Assembly: GCA_009760855.2 (NCBI GenBank)
Contig: WPIO01000023.1
Coordinates: forward strand, 5,322,501-5,386,500
Length of the DNA stretch: 64,000 nucleotides
Source of the DNA: Cristatella mucedo
Taxonomy: Eukaryota > Bryozoa > Phylactolaemata > Cristatellidae
Direction of reading: 5' to 3'
In this document: in pieces, positions 1 through 11,400 of the stretch
Layout of the letters: every line of letters starts with the position of its first letter
How positions within the stretch are numbered: position 1 is the stretch's first letter
Translations under genes and position numbers: made by a program
Notes under the pieces: model-generated
The model's input: only the letters and a program-made list of their open reading frames with translations
The model's database searches: none
Told to the model about the DNA's origin: nothing

Positions 1-148
1 CTGCCCTCTGATATGCATTTATTACTGGGTCCATAGATGAGGGTAGAGTTTTCAATGGTCGAGGCAAAAGAAGTTACGAGCGCAATAACCCGCCGCGTGG
101 AATATGGTGGTCCTACTTGTGCATCACTCCGGCGCTATTTGGCGTAAA

Positions 149-224
149 TACATCGTCGTGGTTTCGTCATGCGACGAAATTCTTCATGTAACGAAACCAT
201 GACGATGTACTTATATATACGATG

Positions 225-286
<62 letters not shown>

Positions 287-360
287 CATTGTATGGCGCC
301 TTAACAGAACTTATATATATATTTAGAAATTATTCATGTAACGAAACCACGACGATGTAT

Positions 361-422
<62 letters not shown>

Positions 423-455
423 ATTCATTGTATGGCGCCTTAACAAAACTTATAT
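149..455. repeat. Hairpin followed by a tandem duplication with TA microsatellites
   Basis: TACATCGTCGTGGTTTCGT (149-167) is the inverse of ACGAAACCATGACGATGTA (191-209, one mismatch) and of a perfect partner at 341-359. The segment from ACGAAACC to ATTCATTGTATGGCGCC is duplicated with a 150 bp step. Each copy holds a long (TA)n run, at about 226-283 and 362-422. Confidence 0.75.
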
Positions 456-608
456 CTATTTAGGCGCTTAACAAATGCCACGGGGCCCGGCAACAAAGGC
501 AACCCGGCAACAAAGCCCAGGATCTCGATCGTCTTATACATTCGTATTGACCTCGGTCGTTAAGGAAGAGCACCTTAACCGCCGGGCCAAACCAGCGCTA
601 GTGCTTTA
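421..608 (-). mobile_element. tRNA-headed SINE, family 1
   Basis: On the minus strand the head (AGCGCTGGTTTGGCCCGGCG, GTTAAGGTGCTC) resembles a tRNA A-box. It is followed by a diverged body and the tail GCGCCTAAATAG to GGCGCCATACAATGAATTAT with a TA-rich end. The tail matches the LINE tail, although the B-box region is disrupted. Confidence 0.65.
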
Positions 609-1727
609 ATGGCTGCTGCTGGATGGATACGAGTTGGCCTCCGCGACTGTCGAATAGACTGCTTTAAGCTACACATAACGCGGACTTGCTGCAGGTGCGG
701 GCGATGCCTCGTTGCTGCGCTTAGTTCCAGTAGCATTGGCACAGCGGCGTGTGTTGGCTGGACCTACAATTTGCTGGCCGCGATAGACGGCGGTTCAGGC
801 ATCGCCGGCATTGTCGCTTTTCGGAAGAAACTAGCGCCGCCGCATTTTCGCGGCCACGGCGTGATTAGTGCCAAAAGCCGCTACGACCTCGCTTGTAACA
901 CTAGCATGTGAACAGCGCGTAAGAAAGACTTGGCAGTGCTAAAGGGAAAAAAGGGGCTCGAGTCTTAATTCTAATCCGTGCGTCACCCCCCGAGCAGCGA
1001 GGCGATTGTTGAGCACCTTGGTCGTTGCCCGACTGTGTTTCATGTCCGGTAGATTGTTGGTATGACGCCGGTACTACTTCTCTACTAAACCGTCGGTGAG
1101 CAGATGTTGGGAGCACTATCAGGACGGGCCGGTGCACAGCTGTGGTCCGTCGCTGATGTGGCGTGGACACAGGCCGGTTCGGTCCTCCCGCCAACTCACG
1201 GGGATGACTCGCTGTGGCTGTGGAGGGAGTGAGGGGAGGATGGAAGCGCCAGCCTAGGTCGGCGACTGCTCGCGGTGGAAGACTTAGAGAGAGAATGGTT
1301 TCCGTTCTGGCCGACAGACAGGCGGAAACAAGGTACGGAGCAAACCAGGCTGGAGGTCAAGGGCCTGTGCTTCCTTCAGTTGATGCGTGCTGGCCAGGCG
1401 AGAAGCAGGCCTCTCGCCTCGGCGGTTGCGGGTGTCGACTTTTGGTTTCGTTGAAAAGTTGACCGCGGTCAATTTCCAATGCGCTAATAAACTGTTTGTG
1501 AGAGCCGATTTCGGCCGAGCACCTGGCGTCGGGCTGATGAGTCCGCTGTCGCGTGCCTTTATTGCGATTCCTTCCTATGGATCGCCGAAAAAAAAATCAC
1601 AGAGTCTATAAAGTTAAAACGGGTTTTAACCAGGGTCGGTCGGGTTAGAACGAGCCGAGCTGTCTGCATACTGTACATTGAGCTGCTGTCACTGGCTGGT
1701 TGATGGTTTTCACGAGTGTTCGGTTCA
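609..1727. other. CpG-rich stretch without a recognised gene
   Basis: G+C- and CpG-rich up to about 1560, with short open frames on both strands (for example 609-911 on the plus strand and 901-1194 on the minus strand). None resembles a known protein. It may be the edge of another gene's promoter outside the window. Confidence 0.35.
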
Positions 1728-1790
1728 ATAATGATAATAATGCATTTATATTGCACCCTCAGAGAACTTTACATGTTTCTAAGCACAATT
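1728..1790 (-). mobile_element. LINE/SINE tail fragment
   Basis: AATAATGATAATAATGCATT followed by GCACCCTCAGAGAACTTTAC, the reverse complement of the shared 3' tail. No body is visible. Confidence 0.5.
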
Positions 1791-2200
1791 CATTTCACTG
1801 CATCTGCCGACAGATACCTCAGACATAGGCGAGAGCTTAGATTTTCTTATTAGCTCACCTTTCGAAGCAGTAAACTGTATTTAAAGGCAAACTTCTGCAT
1901 TAGCATTTACATATTAGCAATGTATCGGTGCCTCTCTAGCTATACGCTAACGTCGGTGAGCGAGTGCAGCCCGGACCGCCGGCTGTGTGCCTGCTGAGGT
2001 CGGCTGAGCGCCCCTCGTAAGGCAGGCTTATTTTACTGAGGAAAAAATGCTCTTCGTAGCTCCATCGAAAGCCCCTCGGGGGTTCCGTACATAGCAAAAT
2101 TTATTTTTTACGTAATAGCTCTTCACCAGATAAAATAATGACGTCGCAGTCCTGTGAGTACAGAAATGAAAGTCCTCCTAGCGGCTAATTTGAGATGTTA

Positions 2201-2370
2201 GTGGTTTATGGGTCAATAGCATTTATCGCATTTTTATTCCTGCTACAGCCAGTTTATGGGTTAGAGTGATTTATGGGCCATCGGAGATTATGACACTGCC
2301 GTTAGTTTATGGGCTGTCGCGATTTATGGCAGTGATATTTCAGTAACTCGGCAGATTATGACAGTGTGGC
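2201..2370 (+). repeat. Diffuse short repeat, about 50 bp step
   Basis: GTTTATGGG recurs at 2204, 2252 and 2305, each followed by a second ATTTATSG word. AGATTATGACA recurs at 2285 and 2353. It may be a decayed minisatellite. Confidence 0.45.
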
Positions 2371-2931
2371 ACATCTCAGCTCACCGAGGGCTCCAGCTCA
2401 CGGAGGGGAGAGGCTATGAGCTATGCATGCTACAGAACAACGCGGAAAATACAAGCCACAACAGCGAGCGTGCTCATCGCCGGTCACTTTTGGGTAGTAA
2501 GTCCTCGTGGCCTTCTCTTGGTGGCCGCATTTTCGGCGAACGCGAGCCATCCATTTTTCATGATGTGGATACTAAGCGACCCGGGAGCTCGGCAGATCCC
2601 ATGCTCCCCCGACGAGCTGTACGAGTGTACTCAACTACGCAGATCAAGAGGCACCGCTGGCCATCCGGTGCCAATGTAAAGGTTACGCCCAGCCTGTGAA
2701 ACCCAGCCGATTGCACCACACCACAGCCACCTCAGGCTCCTGCATCTCGCCTGGGCACACAAGAATTTGTGCATTCTTAGCCCTAATGTCACAGAGCCAC
2801 TCTATAAAGACTAAGGTGAAGAGTTTAGGACAGCCCACTCAAATCGGCAGCTGCTTTCGTTGCGTATACGGTCGCCAACAGATTTCATCCCGCGAACAAA
2901 AGAGCCGGAGACGTTGTCGAGTCCCCGTAGG

Positions 2932-2992
2932 ATAATTATAATATATTTGTTATAGCGCCTTCAGAGAACTCAATATAATCTTAGGCAGGATA
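2932..2992 (-). mobile_element. LINE/SINE tail fragment
   Basis: ATATTTGTTATAGCGCCTTC, AGAGAACTCAATATAATCTT and AGGCAGG match the shared tail in reverse complement. Confidence 0.55.
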
Positions 2993-5339
2993 GTCGTGCA
3001 AGTCGAGCAGAACAAGAAGTAGAAGCGCAGGATGGCAAGAAAGGAGGTGCCCGATTCTTTGTAAAAACAAAAACTGGGAGCTTCGCGGTCACGTGCCTCG
3101 GAGCAGCAACAATTTTAAAAACCTAAATTATGTCCGGATTTTGTGCGAAACCATTTGCTGTAGAACCATTGGCCCCAATCTCTCGTGTCCTATACAGCTC
3201 TCCTTGAATGAGCGCTTCTTGTCCGTGTAGCCTGCTCGTAGCGCATTGGCCACTCAGCAGGTAGGGTCATCCCTTAAGTCATGAACTCTTGTGAGCTAGG
3301 TTCACAACATTGCTACGCTGATTTCTCCATCCTATAAAAGTATTTTCGATGTGGTCATCGATTTCCATGCACTAAAAGTTCTTCTTGAATCGCTTGTTTA
3401 TAGGAATATAAAGAGTATGAAGTCGATCATTTCTGCGGTAATCATGATTGGGTCTATCCGTGTCTCAGCAAGGAAGTTCTTTGTGTCTACCGCGGTGAGT
3501 TCTGGCTGAATCGCAGACTCTTTAGATCACCTCACAGAACAAGCAACATAATTAAATCGACCAACTTTCTTAAAACTGCCAGTGTGCACCTGGATTATTT
3601 GGTTTCAAGAGCACAAATGAAGTAACACAAGTACACGCTAAATCTTATCTTTCTTGTACTTGGCGATGATTAGAGCTTGGCTTTATTTCCACCCAGACGA
3701 ATTTCCAAAATACTGGTAACAGCACTTTCGTAAACAGTGGAGGTAATGTAGATTGGTGAGGACACCTTTCTGATCTCTTGCCGTTTGAGATCCGTGGTCC
3801 GTTAACACTCACTGCAGTGTCATCTGTATCAATCATGTTGGAGACTTGATATTTAATAGAATTGATGCCGTCAGCAATGGATTCGAATGTTGAATAGTTT
3901 CACTATCTTCCAGCTTAAAAAGTGTTGTGGATATTCTTAGAGATAGCTCATATCGCTGAAGGAAACCGTCAAGCCAGTGTTGTGATGCTTACCTCCGTAG
4001 CCTTTTCTCTCCTGCCAGAAACTCATGTCACATGATATCTTCCAGCTCAGGAATTAATGGCGACCGACCTGATCCTCACTCGAACTTCTCAACATTACTT
4101 TTCACTTGTTCACAGAGGTTATCATACGCTGTCAAATTTTCATCAAATATATCACATTTTTCATCGGTCTTAGCGTCATTGGATTGGAACTCCGCCAAGT
4201 TCTATGGTGATTTCTCCATTCGTTTGCTATCTGTGCTTGCCTTTATGCAATTATCAGGGGAGATAAGCCGGACTTCTCACATTCCTCTTTGACTTGGGCT
4301 CATTTCACAAGTATCCTGAAAAGTTATGACAGGGCTTATTTTCCGGCTAGGTCTTATTTTCAGGGAAATACAGTGAGCCAACTTGCCATTGGCCTAACTT
4401 CATTACATTCAATTACGAATGTGAATTCATGGTGATCCCAGCCATTCGTCTAGCCAAGGGCTCGTTTCTCGGGTTCGAGAGCGGCCCTGAGTGTCCCGCT
4501 TGAGTGCCTTATTGTGGCATGCTTGCCTAATCATGATAAATTGCTTGCCATTAAACCTCGGCTACTACTTCTCTTGGAGCGATATGCGTAGCATGAAGAT
4601 TTGATTATCCAATGGCGCTATACAAGAGGCAAAATGCAGCTGGGGGAAAGTGGCTGGCAGCCAGGATCTGCCGTTTCCCATAGGAGGCATTCAGTTAAGC
4701 CATCACTAGCTTGAGTTACTCTATAGAGGCTTGAATTGTAACTGCCTCTAGGTGTCACCTGCATATGCCAATGCTGAGGTTTTGAACTACTGTACCGAAA
4801 GGCAGTGTGTAGACAAACTCTAGTAGTACAGATGAAGAATGTACTCCTTTGGAATACAACAGGTGACGGATTTGATAAGCCAGACCTGACCTTCGCCACC
4901 ACACAAACTGGACACAATAGAACAAGTGCAATCCAAAAACGAAAGAGCCTCGTCGCGCCGCCTGCTATTCAGTCGCTCCAGCTCTGTCTTTCAGCGCTGA
5001 TACGAGTCAATAGAATTGCCCACAGCTCGAGCAGGATGCAGAAAGCGACAATACCAACCCACTTGTTATTTAGCTGTTATTAGTCATACAGAGGAGAGCG
5101 GTTACAGTGGAGTTGCTTGCTTAGATATCAAATGAAAAGTTTCCTAACGAGAATTTTCGTATTTATGCGTTCCAGAAGCAATTGTTTTTCAGATAATCTC
5201 CGAAAAAAGAGAAGGGGGCTGTGCAGCAATTTGCTGGAATTACATAATTCAATCCAGGCTTTTTAACTGAGAAAAAATGACGGAATCTGATTAGCTTTGA
5301 AAAAAATCGGCAAGGCTTTGCATTGAAAGCTCGAGCCTC

Positions 5340-5417
5340 GATACTTGCGGCCACCGTGGGAAGGGGCTGGGATACTTGCGGCCACCATGGGAAGGGGCTG
5401 GGATACTTGTGGCCAAC
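5340..5417 (+). repeat. 31 bp tandem repeat, 2.5 copies
   Basis: GATACTTGCGGCCACCGTGG + GAAGGGGCTGG repeats with one substitution, then a partial third copy. Confidence 0.85.
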
Positions 5418-6097
5418 AGTAAAATCCAAAGGGATCAGTATCGAGTGCCCAAGTAATAATCATTTGTATAGCACCATGAAGAGCACCAAATCTCAAATCC
5501 AGGCGTTTTAGAGTTCGGTTCCAAAGAATCAATAACTAAGGGTTAATGGCATCATGCTCAAACAAGCATGTAAAAGCAAAGCAATATGTTAAGGCCAGCA
5601 TGCTACAGCACACAAGGCAGCCGGTTAGTACCACGTCTAGTTAGTAACATGCACGGAATCGTGCTCAGATAAAGATATTTTATATGCGAGCCAGAAAGAC
5701 AAGGCTCGTTGGGACGCATGAAAGCTGAGAACAGACGCGTATTCAGCTGATACTTGCATGACGCAAATTCAATGCAGGTGACAGAAGCCGGAAGCGAGTC
5801 GCAACTTTCGGTAAATACGAACTGAAGGCCCGATCACCAACAGATCTCAATTTAGTGCTGATAACCGAGGACCAGATGGTGAGACCCCACTAGATGCCGC
5901 AGAGATCGGAGTGCTAGGCTGGGAAAAGCTTAATCGGAGATGTACAGTCGAGTCAGAATAGTATATCGTCGGGCCGGTAAATAGGTTCTTACATGCGGGA
6001 GTATTGCCATAAGCGGAGCGAGACTAAAATTGCTCTTGACTGAATCTTTTTTTGTAAATTTAGCAGCACAAAACGATTAAGACACATCTAATAATGG

Positions 6098-6103
6098 TTT
6101 ATT
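6098..6103 (-). terminator. PBRM1: Candidate poly(A) signal AATAAA for PBRM1
   Basis: This is the first canonical AATAAA I find on the minus strand after the stop codon. It implies a 3'UTR of about 1.75 kb that would include a SINE copy. A weaker variant hexamer nearer the stop could be used instead. Confidence 0.25.
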
Positions 6104-6389
6104 TAAAGTGTAATTTTCCGATGGGTACGATTTGGGATGCATATTTCTCCCATCCCTGCAATTGCATAGTACTCGTTACGTTCTGTAAGATCGTGCTTCA
6201 ATTAAGGTTCTGCTGCTCTTATATGCGGAGTATTGTTATAGGCGGAGTCAACTTTAGCTTTGCTGACTTTGCTAATTGTATCTGCATCTTCTGAGGCCTC
6301 ATACATTTTCCCTAACAGATGTTAGTTGCGACTCCACCAATACAGGAAGTGATGAGACCTATGTATTAATTACAACGAGGCAGAACACT

Positions 6390-6530
6390 TTTAATTGCAG
6401 AGGTTCAGGTGCTCGCCCCGACCAAGGTCTGGCTGAGGTCGTGGGCTCGAGCCCCGAAGCATAAGTGAAGCACATGAATAGATATTAAGTTCTCTTGGTG
6501 AGCTATACAAATGAATGATATATTATATAT
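6390..6530 (+). mobile_element. tRNA-headed SINE, family 1
   Basis: AGGTGCTCGCCCCGACCAAG, then a B-box-like GTGGGCTCGAGCCCC, then a tail with GATATTAAGTTCTCTTGGTG. The first few bases of the head are missing or diverged. It falls in the candidate PBRM1 3'UTR, antisense to the gene. Confidence 0.75.
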
Positions 6531-6925
6531 AACCATTACGTGGTCAACATTAGGGAAAGAGACAAATCCTAGTCAAGCAAATAATTCACCATCTCGTAGA
6601 TTAAACACGAGTCTGACTTTAGGTAACTACAGCCTGCGAGCGAAAGAGACAAGTCTTGACTATAATTTACTTACTATGTTAGATTTGTAATACAAGCACT
6701 GAGCTGCTGTCACTTCTCGTGTCTTCGACAGGAATTGTGGAGGGAGAGCTGGCATGAGTTAAATAAGTTTTCCTGATCTAGTGTAGTCTTCTAAATGAAT
6801 GACTCGACGAGCCTCTTCAGCAATGAAGAGACATACATGCTTAGAACTGGTTCTAAGCTTGTTTCGCTATAATAGCCTTACCTAGATGTGTCAAGAGCAA
6901 GTGAGACAAATGCAATAAGAAAAAG

Positions 6926-6990
6926 TTGTTTATATACCACTCTAAGAGAACTAAATCTCTACCCAGGTGCTTTACAAGTTGATGCGAGAG
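6926..6990 (-). mobile_element. LINE/SINE tail fragment in the PBRM1 3' region
   Basis: TTATATACCACTCTAAGAGA and ACTAAATCTCTACCCAGGTG, then CTTTACAA, match the shared tail in reverse complement. Confidence 0.55.
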
Positions 6991-7857
6991 AATCAATACT
7001 CAAGGGTTCACGAAATACACTTTATCATGCTTAGACAAGCATGCAAAAGCACATTAAGTATTACGTACTTAGTGCAAAGTGACGTAGTTCATTGGGTCCA
7101 TTCGTCACGTAGCCTTTTGTTTACCTGATTATTTTACTATTTACCCCTTCCAGGCCTTTAGGTACTGCATGTTCAAAACCCAGGTGATTTGGTTTGCAGT
7201 GACTTGATGTACACCACACTCAAAACCGATAGCTGCTTCTCCGAATATGCACGATGCTATACAATCGTCTGACCAACAACAAAATCTGTGGCAGCTACCT
7301 GCCCTCTGTGTGGGGAAAGAAGATGAGCAAGATACAGGTGTATGAAGATTTCATTACAAGGTCTGTTTAACCAATGTACAGAAAGCAATTTTGTAAATAC
7401 CCCAGCTCTCAAAAAAGAACACGTTGCTGGCAGAGGCAGCCATCGACAAACGCCAGCCGGGTTCAGTTGGCCAAAAAGAAACATTAACAAAACAAGAACC
7501 ATCACCACGATGAATTCATCTTCGAATGTAAAGCACACATATAAGACTTGTTAATAATGGGCCACAAATCTTGACAAAAGCACATGTCTAAGGATGAATT
7601 ACCACAAGGTGGTAAGTTGAACACGTCCGGCCAAGTTGATGGATACCTCCGGGAAAGGTCGATGGGTTAGCAGATCAATACTTCGTACTCAGGAGTAGCA
7701 AACGAATACAACATGCTATAAACAATAGCTAAAGTGAAGTGATATTTACAAGCAGCAACAGACGTGCTAGTCTACAACCAGCCAACATAAGGTTCACGCG
7801 ATTGGCTTAGGTCCAAATTTACATGCCATATTATTCAGATCCATGATCGGAGATCTG
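6991..7857 (-). other. PBRM1: Immediate 3' region of PBRM1, probable 3'UTR
   Basis: Follows the stop codon on the minus strand. No consensus poly(A) signal, repeat or second coding region is visible in this part. Confidence 0.4.
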
Positions 7858-8074
7858 CTATATGAGGCTCGTACGTGCCAGCTTAAGGCTGTCTTTAAGC
7901 AGATGATCTCTCAGAGCGTGAAGTGCATTCAAGGCAGTGCTATGGACACCGACTCCCTGGCCAAGCCAGTGTAGAGGAAGGCGGTGTGGGGATGGCTGCA
8001 CGGGACCAGTCTGCAGCACTGACTCGAAGTTGCTCACGCGTACAGGATTGTCGCCTTTTAGGCCTTCAATGTAT
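7858..8074 (-). CDS. PBRM1: PBRM1 coding exon 32 (conserved C-terminus and stop)
   Basis: Residues 1828-1899 and a TAG stop. It begins [11 protein letters not shown] and ends with [20 protein letters not shown], matching the vertebrate C-terminal segment (RYIEGL-like start; LWRLRDLMLRDTLNIRQ near the end). Acceptor TTGCAG, phase 2 in. Confidence 0.95.
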
Positions 8075-8269
8075 CTGCAACAAAATAAGCGGACGAACAT
8101 GACGACTAAGATGTGATATCACTTTCAGTCGGGTCTTCTCAACAGACAAGTAAACAGCACGTTTCGTCATGAAATTCCAAGCATTAATGGTTGTCCGTGG
8201 CCCCTATGCTATAGTATTTATATTGTATTTATATTGTATATCTATCTATCTATCTATCTACCTATCTAC

Positions 8270-8308
<39 letters not shown>

Positions 8309-8377
8309 CCTACCTACCTACCTACCTACCTACCTACCTACCTACCTACCTACCTACCTACCTACCTACCTACCTAC

Positions 8378-8417
<40 letters not shown>

Positions 8418-11400
8418 ATATATATAGTAATATACTTAATATTAAGTAATATTAATATTAATATTTATATTAAGTAATATAATATATATAGATATATATA
8501 TATATATAGATATATCTATATATACACACACACTATATATATATAGTCATTGTTATTGCATTGCCAGCAATGTCAGTGCTTAATATGTAACATCATCTAG
8601 CCTTGTGTAGTGCCTAAATGTTCGAATCCTGTCATCGTACCCAGGCAAGTGCAAACTTCCACAACTATGCCCCAAGTTCAAGCCAACGTACATTTTTATT
8701 TATAAAATCGCAGACATAAAAGTGCTGTTCAGTGAGGTATCTCTGTGCCGTATGTCATCCTTACAGCCACACAAACACGGTATTTGTGTCAAGAACACTA
8801 GAAGAATTCCACTTAAGTTTGAAATTAAGACCTTGGGACACACAAGCCGGAACAATAGCTGCTTTGATAACAGGCTGGCCAGAAAAGGGGAACTAGAACA
8901 TTTAATGCTTTGAACCACAACACCGTGACCAAAGAAGCAACACACAGGGCGTCGATTTAACACTACTCCTTAAAGCTATATTTACATTTTATTTCACGAA
9001 ATCAGGAAACCTATCGTCACCTTAACCGGGCTACCATGAGGGAAGGTAATCAAGGATCAGAATATGCTCAATATGCTTATAGGTGCCGAATCTCTCTTAA
9101 CTTGAAGCTTAAGACATCTAGTTACAAATAGCACCATATTATGGCATTGCACATATAGTCCGGAGAAGCCAACGAGAAAGTACTCAATACATTTGCTTTT
9201 TCAGAGCTGCAGAAAGTCACTATTTGTATTGGCTTTTGAAAAGCTGCTAGTCGACCGCAGCATTAGAGCTGCTGTCTCAATGCAGATGAATTAAGTTTCA
9301 AGGACAACAGCTGTAACCATTATTTTTCTTACAGCAGACTTGAAACGTAATTAAGTGGCTCGTGAAAACGAAGATCAAGTGGCTCGTGAAAAAGCAGCAT
9401 CCTACTTGCTTGCTATTGCGATGTGACTATGACGGTCCTTTACAACATGCAGAAGGTTATAAGTATGGGTTATATCGGTTTGATAAATTTAGCAGAGACA
9501 GCACCCTTAGCAATGATCTACCAGAAAAAACAGCATCATTGCATTGTTCCTAAAGAAATCATACCCTGGGTAGCCACGTCTTTTAACACCTGAGATTTAT
9601 GCTTTTGAGACCCTTCAACAATTATGGTCCCTGTGGGTACCACGGGCCAAGGAGAACGAAAGCAAGCCCTCCACGTACGGATTCACAAAACCTGTGTAGT
9701 CGCCCAGTTATTTAAATCTAAGCGTCACAGTACTGCAAACGCCACAAGGCCAGCAAACGATGCAGCAATGACAGCAGCAAGGTGCAATTCAGCACATGGT
9801 ACTCGCCTCAGATAGACATCAGAATGCTGCAAATGCTGTACTCTCGGTGGTACGCTCACAAAGAGTGGTGATGGAGGCCTTGGAGGCTGCTGCATGCCGA
9901 ATGGCGGCACCGGCATCCCGTTGGCCATTGATGCTACATTTAGTAAATGGCAGACACGACACAGTAAGTAGCTGCCTGAAGTCTGCCTCTGCTGTGGCCA
10001 GTGCACGTTGGCAGGAAACACAAAAACGCCTCACGAACACGAGTCATGAATGCTAAGCATGCATGCAGAACAGGAGATTGTGAGGCACGGCTCAGCTCGT
10101 GAGGAAGCGGCGTCTCTCACCTTGCAAGTGGTCGACTGCTGCCGACGGCGGGGGAGCAGGGCTCCCCGTGCTACCGCCTCCACCATGGTCCATGAAGTGT
10201 CTCGGCTGCGGGGACGGTGTCGGACCGACGGAGGTGAACTGCTGTGGAGTAATGGGCACCCCGTGTTGCGAAAGCGCTTGCAGTGGAGGCCGGCATGGAA
10301 ATGGTTGTGTTTGTTGCCCTTGTTGTTGTATAGTCTGCTGCTGGAAGTGCTGCTGCTGTTGGGGTTGAGGGGTAATTGACATTGATCCTTGCTGACCTTG
10401 CATTCGTGGGTAATGGCCAGCATGTGGCGGCTGCATGCCGTTCGGCTGTTGGAATGCTACAAAGAGAGTAAATTGTGAATTAGGTTGACGGCTGATGGTC
10501 AAAAAGGCTACGTGAAAACAGAGCCTTAAAAACAGATTTAAGTACAGAGTACAGGCCTGGTGATCAATCGCAAACCTGCCAACCAATCGATGCAAATCTG
10601 CCAACCAATGAAAACATCGTCTGTCCCTAGACGTTGTGAACGCAGCTGGATAACTTGCACAGATAGAGGTTCTCAGTTCAGGGTGACCCTTGCTATCGAG
10701 CTTCCAGAAAACCAGCAAACAGCAGAGATGCTCATGTGAATAAATAGGTGTACACAGCAAGTGCAGTATTTGAAAAACTGAGCTCTCATAGACTGAAGAG
10801 CTCAGTGAGAACACGTTGAAGTTAAAGGAGTGGATATTCATTGCAATCGACAACATCGTCAGTCATCAGCTATCTTAACCATCATAATGGTGAAGATCGA
10901 TGCTCCTTATTTTGGTCTCTTATGCCCCCGCCCCGTTTTAGAGCACCGTGTTCTCACTGAACAAGCCGACACATGGACTCGTTCCAAGTTGCTCAGATAC
11001 TCATTGCTTCCAGATGCTTCTTTTCGGTACAACACATCACACCACAAACAGTTACTTTTGCGTCTGGTAGCACCCTAGCTTTCGTTCTTTTCAATACGAC
11101 ACCACTATTTTCATCCATGTCACATACGTTTAGACACCCTATAATTAGAAACCGTATTAGAAACCCATTTAGAAACCCTATAATTACAATCACAGCTTTG
11201 CTCCATCTTTCCTTAGTGTCAAGAAATGTTAGCACGTGCCAATTTTATAACTAAACATTTAAAATTCAACGAAGCTTGGATATCAAGATCAACTTCAGTC
11301 ACGTCATGGTAAAGATTACAAAAGAATGACGTCAATACAAACAAAAAATACAGCACGTCGGCTATAAGAGATACGACAACAGTTCAAGCGTACCTTGTGG

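Larger units (their letters stand above)
2993..6389. other. Intergenic, nothing recognised apart from one tandem repeat
   Basis: AT-biased sequence with scattered open frames under 100 codons. None shows a domain, codon pattern or splice context that I can support. The only clear structure is the 31 bp repeat near 5.35 kb. Confidence 0.5.

Noticed and set aside
1534-1560. CTGATGAGTCC resembling a hammerhead core
   Set aside because: No GAAA core or stem II partner follows.
8236-8427. CRISPR-like or protein-coding repeat (Tyr-Leu frames)
   Set aside because: It is a plain TATC/TACC tetranucleotide microsatellite. The long frames arise because the repeat lacks stops.
10092-10856. 254-codon minus-strand frame as a separate gene
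   Set aside because: Its 3' part is PBRM1 exon 30. The rest is intron that happens to be open, with a good acceptor at the border and matching phase.
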